NCBI RefSeq assembly: GCF_934630535.1
Contig: NZ_CAKTVU010000008.1
Coordinates: forward strand, 1 to 64,000
Length of the DNA: 64,000 nucleotides
From: an uncultured Senegalimassilia sp.
GTDB taxonomy: Bacteria; Actinomycetota; Coriobacteriia; Coriobacteriales; Eggerthellaceae
Direction of reading: 5' to 3'
The position numbers and the translations under genes were made by a program. Positions 56,567 through 64,000 of this stretch are shown one piece after another; the first letter of the stretch is position 1; each line of letters starts with the position of its first letter. The notes beneath the pieces were generated by a model. It was not told where the DNA came from. It saw only the letters and a program-made list of their open reading frames with translations, and ran no database searches.

Positions 56567-57517
56567 TCAGTCCGCCTGCGGGGGTGCCGACACGGCCCCG
56601 AGCATGCGCTCGACCAGGTATCCCTCGCGCACGCCGTGCTTGCAGATCACCAGCTTATCGGCGCCAAGGTGGCGGAACAGCTCGGCCAAGATTACGCAGC
56701 CGGGCACCATGGTGTGCACGCGCTCGGCGGATGCCTTCAGGGCCGCGTGCCCGAACGCGGAGGGGTGCTCGCGGCAGGCGCGCAGGATCTGCTGCACCTG
56801 CTCGGCCTGGATTTCGCGCGGGCGTGCTTGCAGCTCGTCGAGCTGCTGGACCAGCTTGGCCGCTGCGCGCGTGGACCCGCCCACGCCGTAGAGCGTGGGG
56901 GCCTTGTAGGGCTCGAGGCTGGGAAGCTTGCGCAGGTTGCCGCGGAACTCGCAGGCGATGGCGTCCATCTCGATGGGTGCGGGCAGGATGTTGCGGACAA
57001 AGCGCGCGAACGACGACAGCGAGCCCTGGCCCAGGCTGACGTCGTCGCTGTCGCGGCCGCTCTCGACGCGGGTGAGCTCGGTGGAGCCGCCGCCGATGTC
57101 GACGAGCGTGCCGCTCTCGAGCGGGGTGGAGCAGCGGGCGCCGACGAACCCGAGGTGCGCCTCGTCGCGTGCCGAGAGCAGCGTGACCGCCAGCCCGCAG
57201 CGCCGCTCGATTTCCGCGATGGCGTCGGCGCAGTTCACGGCGTTGCGCAGCACGGCGGTGGCGAACACGTCGACGCGCTTGCAGCCGAAGTAGCGTACGC
57301 GCTTCATGTGGCTTTTCAGCACGTTGACCGCGCGGTCAACGCCATCGGGGGTGAACACGCCGTCCTCCACGAACGCGGCAAGGCCCGCCATCACCTTGTC
57401 GTTGATGATGCTTTTGAAGTCCTTGCTGGAATAGGTGCTGCGACGATCGTCCTTCACTTCGTAGATGACAAGGCGAATGGAGTTCGACCCCAGGTCGATG
57501 ACGCCGTAGGTGGGCAT
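56567..57517 (-). CDS. ppx: Exopolyphosphatase/GppA-family phosphatase
   Basis: A 316-residue Ppx/GppA phosphatase of the ASKHA fold, short form without the C-terminal HD domain. Visible are YGVIDLGSNSIRLVIYEV (first phosphate loop), FATAVLRNA, SARDEAHLGFVGA, GTLVDIGGGSTELTRV (second phosphate loop) and LYGVGGSTRAAAKL. It would shorten polyphosphate or hydrolyse pppGpp. It lies 262 bases upstream of ppk on the same strand, so synthesis and breakdown of polyphosphate are encoded together. The ATG at 57,517 follows GAGGAAGG and directly precedes the conserved motif; the long upstream frame is not coding. Confidence 0.92.
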   Translation of the reverse strand: MPTYGVIDLGSNSIRLVIYEVKDDRRSTYSSKDFKSIINDKVMAGLAAFVEDGVFTPDGVDRAVNVLKSHMKRVRYFGCKRVDVFATAVLRNAVNCADAIAEIERRCGLAVTLLSARDEAHLGFVGARCSTPLESGTLVDIGGGSTELTRVESGRDSDDVSLGQGSLSSFARFVRNILPAPIEMDAIACEFRGNLRKLPSLEPYKAPTLYGVGGSTRAAAKLVQQLDELQARPREIQAEQVQQILRACREHPSAFGHAALKASAERVHTMVPGCVILAELFRHLGADKLVICKHGVREGYLVERMLGAVSAPPQAD

Positions 57518-57723
57518 TGCCGTTTTCCTTCCTCGATGGCGCTGCGCGCCGGTCCCGCTTGCGTTGATGCCGACGAAGCGCGCCGGCATGGAGTGAACCT
57601 TACCCATGATAAAGGTTGCGGGCCATCGCTTGACGTGCGCAGCCCGCGCTGACGGCTTTCGGGCGAAGATTTTACGCTCCCTTAACGTTGCCGCTTTCGG
57701 GGGTGGGGAAGGCGTGCGGGCGC

Positions 57724-57806
57724 GTGAACAGGGGACGGAGGTGTGTTCACGTTGCGTTGCAGGAGCGCGAAGATCGACCGTGAACACACCTCCGTCCCCT
57801 GTTCAC
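57724..57806. repeat. 83-bp dispersed palindromic repeat, copy 2
   Basis: Perfect 28-bp inverted arms (57,724-57,751 and 57,779-57,806) starting GTGAACAGGGGACGGAGG. The same arms occur at 26,075-26,159; the 27-base centre differs. It lies in the 406-base gap between divergent ppx and the InlB-repeat gene, which also holds TACAATATAAGG (about 57,859-57,870), a possible -10 for the latter. Confidence 0.88.
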
Positions 57807-57923
57807 CCTGGCGGCTTGCGGCCGCCGGATTCCCGTGTGGCGGGGCCCTGCCATCCCTTACAATATAAGGTATGCATTCCCTTGCGTTCCGCGGGTCAGG
57901 GACGCAGTTGAAAGGTGCCTTCC

Positions 57924-60900
57924 ATGAAGAGCGTCGGTATTTGCAATGCCCTTCTCCGAGTGCTGCTTTCCGTGGCGCTTGTGGTCTCGTTCACGCCTAT
58001 CCCCGGCAGTGCGGCCGAGGACGCGTCGGCTGGCGCGCGGGGTTCCGCGTTGTCGAATGGCCTGGGCGAAGCAGCGTCGACCGGCGGTGTCTCGGATGCC
58101 GCGACGGATGCCGGGGACGCGTCGTCGGGCTCTGATGCCGAGTCGACTGCTCGCGAAGGCTCCAGCGCTGCTGCGTCCGCTGGCGAAGGCGCCGTTGAAG
58201 AGGGCTCGGGAACCGCCGAAGCCGCTGGGGAAGCGGCGTCGCCCGATGGCGCCGCCGACGATGAGCCGGCGCAGCAGGGAGTCCTGTACCCGTTCGGCAA
58301 GCTGATGACCAGCGGATATGTGTACGCCTGCGATGAGCAGGGCGATTTGACGAAGCCCGTCGACGAGGACGACCCCGAGCGCAACGCCATTTCCGCGCGC
58401 GATGTCGTGAACCTGATCGTCGACTACCACGTTGCCGATATCCCCGAGGGCTTGTGCCAGGACTCGATGTGGCTGACGTCGGTGCGCTTCGAGAACGACC
58501 GTCTGGATTCCATAGGCGGCTCCGCCTTCGCTGATTGCACGAACCTTTCCTGGATCAGCTTCTCCGACATGCATATCGACTCGATCGGCGCGCAGGCGTT
58601 CGCCGGCTGTGTTTCGCTGACCAGCCTTTCCATTAAGAAGCCTGCCGAAATCGGCGCGTTGGGGGAAGGGTGCTTCCAGAACAGCGGCCTTGAGTCCACC
58701 GGTTTGGGCAGTGTGAAGGGCCTGACGTCCATTCCCACCGACGCGTACGAGGGGTGCCAAAACCTGTCCGACACGGGTCTGGGGCAAAACCAGCAGATCG
58801 CCTCGGTCGGCAACTGGGCGTTCGCCAACTGCCCCAACCTGCACCTGACGGGCCTTGAGACGAACACGTCGGTGAGCCAGCTGGGTGAAGGGTGTTTCTC
58901 CGGGTCGAACCTTGACGGCGGCTTGATCTTGCCGAGCGGTTCGCAGATCGAGGAGCTGCCCAGCCGGGCGTTCTCCGGCACGAACATGGACTATGTGTAC
59001 TTCCAATGCGACTATGCGGTGCTCATCGACTCCGACACGTTCCCCAGGCGCGGGATGCAGGTGATGGTGCCGTCGGGCCTGGTCGGGCTGTATCGGTCGG
59101 GCCTTCCGGAGCGGAACTGGGAAAGCTGCAACGGCACCACCCCCGTCAGCGTCGCCGATTGCCTGAAGGACCTTCGAATCGAGTGCGACCCCGACGTCAT
59201 GGAGTACAGCGAAGACGATAAGGTTTCCCTTGCCGGCATGAAGGTGGTGTTCGACCACGGGTACGGCAGAAGCTCGTTCGATTACGGCGAGATGAGGGCA
59301 AACTGCGCGTTCGCCCAGTTCATTGAGGTGTATCCCGACGAAGGGTACCTGTTCCGTTCGAGTTTCCACGGCCAGCGCATTCATATGACCTATGACGACG
59401 GCGAGGTCTATTTCGACGCGTACTCAGCCGCGCCCATGTGCGAGCGGGGCAACACCGACTTGGCGGTGGATATCCGCTACGACGGCGCGCTCTCCTCTGG
59501 GGACAGCGCCACCGGCGCGGGCCAGTACAAACCCGGCGAAACCTGCGTGGTGGTGGCAAACGCCACCACGCCCGGCAGGACGTTCGCCTATTGGACCGAC
59601 GAGGAAGGGGTCATCCTCTCCGAGGACCAGTGGTACGAGTTCACGGTGGAGCGGGACACGCTGCTGACGGCGGTGTTCGCCGACAAGGCCACGGTGGCGC
59701 CCGAGGCCCGCTTGGGCAGCGCCGATGGGCGGCCGGTTGTCGGCGCAAAGGCCAGCGTGTTGGTCGACGGGCGCGACATGGGCAGCAGCTTCACCACCTA
59801 TGTGGGCAAGCGCGTGACGCTGACCTGCGAATACGATGCGTCGAAGTATCATCTTGACCATTGGGAGAGCTCGCTTGACGGGCACTATCTGGGAAGCCGC
59901 CCCGGCGACACCATCGAATACGACGCCGTTGCCGGCGAGGTGCCCATCGCCGTGCTGGTGGAGTGCGGGCAGCTGAGCGTGTCCGCGAAAAGCGCATCGG
60001 GCCTGGCGCTTGGCGAAGTGAGCGGTTCGGGCACGTACGAGCTGGGGCAAACCGCCAGGCTTTCGGCGATCCCGGCGAAAGGGTGCTGCTTCCTGGGCTG
60101 GATGCATCGCGGCGAGCTGATATCCACTGAGGCATCGTACGCGTATCGGGTACAGGATTTCGATGAGGTGACCGGCTGGTTCGCGGTCGATTTCTCGCAG
60201 ACGTGGGTGGCCGTGCGCGCCGCGTCGGCGCAGCCCGACCGGGGCAGCGTCTCCGGTGCCGGGCTGTACGAGGAAGGCGCCCAGGTCACGCTTTCCGCAA
60301 CGCCGAACGCCGGCTACGTCTTTGCCGGCTGGTTGCGCGACGGCGAGCCCATTGAAGGTGGGGCGCAGCTGGTCGTGACCGCCGAAAGCGCTGATCAGAC
60401 GGGCGCTCTGGTAAAGCGGTCACCGCTTTACACCGCTACGTTCGAGCCGGTTCCCTGCGAGGTGCGCTACGAGCAGACGCTCGACACGGGCGGCCGGACG
60501 CTTATGGACGGGGTGGAGGTCCCGCAGGCGACGGGCAGCCTTTCCACGGAAGGCGGCCAAACGGTGGCGCTTGACGCCGAGGCCCTGGGCATGCTGGATG
60601 ACGACACGGTCTTCACGGGCTGGTTCGATGCCGCCACGGGCGAGCGCGTGAGCGAATCGACCGTGTACGAGTTCACGGCAGCGGGCGACGCCACGCTGCA
60701 GGCGCGGTTCTCCCTGAAGGAAGTCGGGGTGCACATCAACCCTGCTCAAACCACCGATTACTCCGAGTCGTATGCCCATTTGCAGGTGGATGCGGCGAAC
60801 TGCTACCGCAACGTCGGCGAGACCGTCCAGCTTTCCGCAACGCTTGACAACGCGCAATTCGTGGGCTGGTACGTGGTAGACGGCGACGACTCCGTCGCCA

Positions 60901-63900
60901 TCAGCGACCAGCTTGCCTGCGAATACAAGGTCACGAAGCCCGAAAACGAATCCGCGCAGATGGAGGTCACGCCCTGGTACTCGGCGATTCCTGCAAGCGT
61001 GGTGCTGAGCGTCGCCGACACCGACGAGGACGGCAACGCCCCGGGCTACTTCCTGACCTCGGGCCTGTACGGCCTGGGCCAGCAGGTGACGGTGAACGCG
61101 GTGCCCGAGCCGGGCTACGTGTTCGACTACGCCACCGACGCGCTGGGCAACACGGTCCCCGCGGCGTCCGATGGCTCGTACACGTTCCTGCTGACCGGCG
61201 ACACCGAGCTGGTGGCGCATTTCCGCGTGGCGGAAAACGATGACGAGGCGTTCGAAGCGCTCAAAATCGCGCTGCTCGCGGTGTTCGGCACGGTGGGGGT
61301 CGTCGCCGCCATATACGGCCTGGGCGAGCTGGTTGACCCCATCATCGCGCAGGCCATGATCGACATCGCCGGCGCCGAGACCGTCGATGAGCTGGCCGAG
61401 ATCGGCAAGAACGCCCTGGCCGAGATCGAGGAGATCTTCAACAAGCACAGGCACGACAACGACCCGAACAAGCCCCACGGCGACCATTCGGTCGAGATCG
61501 TGACCACCGCCCATCCTGCGGAGGGCGGCACCGTGCGTGGTGGCGGCATCCACTTCGAGGGCACCATTGCCGAGCTCGAAGCCATCCCCAACCCGGGATA
61601 CCGTTTCGTGTGCTGGAAGGAGGACGGCGTTGAACGCTCCGTGTCGAAGCGCATGCAGATCCGCATCACCGACGCCACGCCCGAGGTGGTGGCCATGACG
61701 GCCGTGTTCGAGCGCAACGTGCGCATCACCACGTCCGCCGAGGTGACCGGCGTTGATGCCGGCATCCCCACCGGCTGCAACGCCGCGCCCGACGTGCAGA
61801 CGCCGCAGCAGGGCCAGGAGGCGAAGGTCATCGCCACGGAAGGCGAGGGCTACGCGTTCGTCGGCTGGTTCGAGGACGGCATCGAGGTTTCGAAGTCGCC
61901 CGTGTACGTGTTCCCCGCCGAGGTCGATAGGCACCTGGTGGCGAAGTTCCGCAAGGCGGACCGCACCATCGTGGTGGGCGCCGACCCCGATGAGGGCGCG
62001 CAGGTGCTCTGCGACGGCGTGCCCGTGGAAGGCGGGGTCAGGGCCGCCGATGGCGACATCCTCACGTTCACGGCCCTGCCCGCGGCGCGCGTCGACGACC
62101 CGGAGAAGAAGTACAAGCTGGTGGAGTGGCGCAAAATCGACGATCAGGGGCGCACCACCATCGATCGCGGCGATGTGTGCGAGTACCGCGTGGACGGCAA
62201 CGGGCACATCACGGCCGTGATGGACGGCAAGGATACCCATTCGGTTCGCGCGGCTACCGATCCCGTGGAGGGCGGGACGGCTACGCTCAAAAACGGCGAA
62301 AGCGTCGGCGAAGTGCTCGACGTGCCCGAAGGGGAAAGCGTCACCGCCACGGCGGAGGCGCGCGAGGGCTACCTGTTCGACGGCTGGTACATCAGCTACG
62401 GCGCCGCCGACGTCACGCCCATGTTCGCTTCCCACGACCAAGCCTATACGTTCGCGCCGGTGGCCGATTGCACGGTGACCGCCTGCTTCCAGCGCCTGTG
62501 CAAGGTGAGCGTGGTGGCCGAGCCCGTCGACGATCTTGCCGGCAAGTATACGGTGACCGGCGACGGCTACTGCGAAAGCGGCAAGCCCGTCACGCTTTCC
62601 GTGAAGCTTGCCGACGACGTGCGCGACAAGTTCACGTTCAAAGGCTGGTACCTGGGCGATTCCGGGGTTCCCATGGGAACGGACCCCGACCACCTTGAGC
62701 TCACGCCCGAGCAGGACACGGTAGTGCGCGCGGTGTTCGTCCCCAAACGTTACCGCATAAGCGTGGAAACTGATTCGCACCTGGTTGAACGCGGCTCCGT
62801 GGAGATCGAGGGGCATCCCGGCGCGGACGCGGTCTTGGCGGAGTACGGAAGCACCGTGACCATCAAGGCGACCCCGAACGAGGGCTTCCGGTTCGCCCAC
62901 TGGAAGGACGGCAACCGCAAGAAGCACCCTGAGCAGCAGCTGACCGTGCGCGTGACGGGGGATCAGACGTACCGGGCGGTGTTCAAGGGCGCGGAGCCCG
63001 AGGTGGTGATCGCGGCCGACACGTGGCTCGGCGGCACGGTCACCTGCAACGGCATCGAGGTCACCCCGACGACGGATTCGTTCTCGCTGGGCCAGACGCT
63101 GCACTTGAAGGCCGAGCCGAAGACAGGGTATTTCTTCTGGGGCTGGTACGTGAACGGCATCTTCACCAGCCTTGATATGGAATGCGAAGTGCAGGCGAAG
63201 GGCCTGACCGCCAAATCGGAGCGGTGCACGGTCACGGCGGCGTTCAAGCCTTACGAGGTGGTTTGCCTGCCCGTGGCCAGCCCGGCGAGCGGCGGGTCGG
63301 TGCGGGCCAGCTGCGTGTTCACCGAGCGCGGCGCGGAGGTCGAGCTCAAGGCGCAGGCATCGCCCGGCTACGTTTTCACGGGCTGGTATTCCGCCGCCGG
63401 CGAGCTGGAGTCCACCGAGCCCGAGTTCACGTGCCGCCTGATGCGCAGCCACGTGCACGTGGCTCATTTCGAGGAGTGCTCGTACGAGGTGTCGGCGGTG
63501 CCGGCGGTGGCCGGCGACGGCGGGGTTTTGATCGAGGACCGCTCGGCCGGCTGGGTGAAAGGCGCCGGGGTGGTCGACGCCGGCTATTCGGCGAACATGA
63601 CCGCGCACGCGCTTTCGGGCTACACATTCGAATACTGGGCCGATGATCGGGGCAACGTGGTCAGTCGCGATGCGGACTACCGCTTCGTGCCCTCGGGCGA
63701 GACGAAGCTGTTCGCCGTGTTCGCCGCCAAGCAGTTCACTGTGAACGTTTCCGCAGGTGAAGGCTATGGCAGCGCCACGGGCTCGGGCACCTATGCCGCG
63801 GGCGAAGTGGCGTGCGTCAGCGCCGTCCCGGCCGCGGGGGCGCATTTCGTCGGCTGGTTCAGCGGCGGCGCGTGTCTGTCCACCGACGCCACGTACCGCT

Positions 63901-64000
63901 TCCCGGTAAGCGCGGACATCGACCTGGAGGCCGTGTTCGGCATGGGCTCGTTCACGGTGAGCACCATCGCCTCCCCGACGGAGGCGGGCTACGTGAGCGG
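57924..64000 (+). CDS. Very large secreted protein with LRR and InlB-type repeats (5' part)
   Basis: The frame is open from 57,924 to the window end (2,025 codons and continuing). It has a signal peptide (1-30, RVLLSVALVVSFTPIPGSAA), an Ala/Ser/Glu/Asp/Gly low-complexity spacer (about 31-118) and BspA-type leucine-rich repeats (about 165-400: IGGSAFADCTNLSWI, IGAQAFAGCVSLTSL). Then come many copies, 60-90 residues long, of the divergent InlB B-repeat with G-Y-x-F-x-G-W (GYVFAGWLRDGEPI, GYAFVGWFEDGIEV, GYVFTGWYSAAGEL). Around residues 1,112-1,137 there is an unexpected hydrophobic stretch (LLAVFGTVGVVAAIYGLGEL) followed by a charged helical and His-rich segment, dividing the repeats in two. 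Probably an adhesin on the cell surface; the anchoring end is outside the window. The start has GAAAGG nine bases upstream. Confidence 0.88.
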   Translation, partial: MKSVGICNALLRVLLSVALVVSFTPIPGSAAEDASAGARGSALSNGLGEAASTGGVSDAATDAGDASSGSDAESTAREGSSAAASAGEGAVEEGSGTAEAAGEAASPDGAADDEPAQQGVLYPFGKLMTSGYVYACDEQGDLTKPVDEDDPERNAISARDVVNLIVDYHVADIPEGLCQDSMWLTSVRFENDRLDSIGGSAFADCTNLSWISFSDMHIDSIGAQAFAGCVSLTSLSIKKPAEIGALGEGCFQNSGLESTGLGSVKGLTSIPTDAYEGCQNLSDTGLGQNQQIASVGNWAFANCPNLHLTGLETNTSVSQLGEGCFSGSNLDGGLILPSGSQIEELPSRAFSGTNMDYVYFQCDYAVLIDSDTFPRRGMQVMVPSGLVGLYRSGLPERNWESCNGTTPVSVADCLKDLRIECDPDVMEYSEDDKVSLAGMKVVFDHGYGRSSFDYGEMRANCAFAQFIEVYPDEGYLFRSSFHGQRIHMTYDDGEVYFDAYSAAPMCERGNTDLAVDIRYDGALSSGDSATGAGQYKPGETCVVVANATTPGRTFAYWTDEEGVILSEDQWYEFTVERDTLLTAVFADKATVAPEARLGSADGRPVVGAKASVLVDGRDMGSSFTTYVGKRVTLTCEYDASKYHLDHWESSLDGHYLGSRPGDTIEYDAVAGEVPIAVLVECGQLSVSAKSASGLALGEVSGSGTYELGQTARLSAIPAKGCCFLGWMHRGELISTEASYAYRVQDFDEVTGWFAVDFSQTWVAVRAASAQPDRGSVSGAGLYEEGAQVTLSATPNAGYVFAGWLRDGEPIEGGAQLVVTAESADQTGALVKRSPLYTATFEPVPCEVRYEQTLDTGGRTLMDGVEVPQATGSLSTEGGQTVALDAEALGMLDDDTVFTGWFDAATGERVSESTVYEFTAAGDATLQARFSLKEVGVHINPAQTTDYSESYAHLQVDAANCYRNVGETVQLSATLDNAQFVGWYVVDGDDSVAISDQLACEYKVTKPENESAQMEVTPWYSAIPASVVLSVADTDEDGNAPGYFLTSGLYGLGQQVTVNAVPEPGYVFDYATDALGNTVPAASDGSYTFLLTGDTELVAHFRVAENDDEAFEALKIALLAVFGTVGVVAAIYGLGELVDPIIAQAMIDIAGAETVDELAEIGKNALAEIEEIFNKHRHDNDPNKPHGDHSVEIVTTAHPAEGGTVRGGGIHFEGTIAELEAIPNPGYRFVCWKEDGVERSVSKRMQIRITDATPEVVAMTAVFERNVRITTSAEVTGVDAGIPTGCNAAPDVQTPQQGQEAKVIATEGEGYAFVGWFEDGIEVSKSPVYVFPAEVDRHLVAKFRKADRTIVVGADPDEGAQVLCDGVPVEGGVRAADGDILTFTALPAARVDDPEKKYKLVEWRKIDDQGRTTIDRGDVCEYRVDGNGHITAVMDGKDTHSVRAATDPVEGGTATLKNGESVGEVLDVPEGESVTATAEAREGYLFDGWYISYGAADVTPMFASHDQAYTFAPVADCTVTACFQRLCKVSVVAEPVDDLAGKYTVTGDGYCESGKPVTLSVKLADDVRDKFTFKGWYLGDSGVPMGTDPDHLELTPEQDTVVRAVFVPKRYRISVETDSHLVERGSVEIEGHPGADAVLAEYGSTVTIKATPNEGFRFAHWKDGNRKKHPEQQLTVRVTGDQTYRAVFKGAEPEVVIAADTWLGGTVTCNGIEVTPTTDSFSLGQTLHLKAEPKTGYFFWGWYVNGIFTSLDMECEVQAKGLTAKSERCTVTAAFKPYEVVCLPVASPASGGSVRASCVFTERGAEVELKAQASPGYVFTGWYSAAGELESTEPEFTCRLMRSHVHVAHFEECSYEVSAVPAVAGDGGVLIEDRSAGWVKGAGVVDAGYSANMTAHALSGYTFEYWADDRGNVVSRDADYRFVPSGETKLFAVFAAKQFTVNVSAGEGYGSATGSGTYAAGEVACVSAVPAAGAHFVGWFSGGACLSTDATYRFPVSADIDLEAVFGMGSFTVSTIASPTEAGYVS

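Noticed and set aside
60420..63845. A 1,141-codon - strand frame opposite the InlB-repeat gene
   Set aside because: Same shadow effect; the + strand frame has a signal peptide, LRR and InlB repeats.

Overview
The window is high-GC DNA from a Gram-positive actinobacterium, most likely a gut Coriobacteriia/Eggerthellales organism. That placement is an inference from the actinobacterial-type RpoB/RpoC sequences, GC-biased codon use, sec/SipW-type surface proteins and the lack of any outer-membrane genes. No 16S gene or other decisive marker is present.

Layout. (1) 1 to about 8,840: one end of an integrative conjugative element. It carries a Maff2-like small membrane protein, a VirD4/TraG coupling protein, a PcfB-like (DUF3801) protein, two small regulators, a divergent XRE repressor with a palindromic operator candidate, an unknown protein, a complete tyrosine integrase and a second, catalytically degenerate integrase-like protein. 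The element ends just before a YacP/NYN-domain nuclease gene. (2) 8.9-14 kb: the yacP-like gene, then a glycosyltransferase/YfhO pair resembling the Bacillus CsbB-YfhO system for glycosylating cell-surface polymers. (3) 14.2-24.2 kb: rpoB-rpoC with a clear promoter and terminator, then hisE and glmM. RpoC has a long C-terminal extension that resembles the RNA polymerase alpha-CTD. (4) 24.4-25.8 kb: a secreted glucosaminidase on the opposite strand.

(5) 26.3-52.3 kb, all on the + strand: the most interesting part. A PilZ (c-di-GMP receptor) gene leads into nine small proteins, eight with SipW-type N-terminal signal/anchor segments. Most of the nine share a C-terminal W-[LY]-EG-[CT]-D motif. 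With them are a 3,636-residue beta-helix-type secreted protein, two ER-type (Ser/His) SipW-like signal peptidases with coiled-coil tails, a membrane-anchored McrB-like AAA+ ATPase, and a DUF2357 protein whose C-terminal half is a long Ala/Glu coiled coil. I read this as one surface-fibre export/assembly system in which a McrB/McrC-like pair has been recruited without a visible nuclease. I know of no described system with this composition.

(6) 52.4-57.5 kb: serine acetyltransferase, then PPK1 and Ppx/GppA (polyphosphate synthesis and breakdown) on the - strand. (7) 57.9 kb to the end: the start of another very large secreted protein, with BspA-type leucine-rich repeats followed by many InlB-type B repeats, cut by the window end. 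Three kinds of palindromic non-coding repeat lie between genes, at 9.7, 26.1/57.8 and 53.6 kb.
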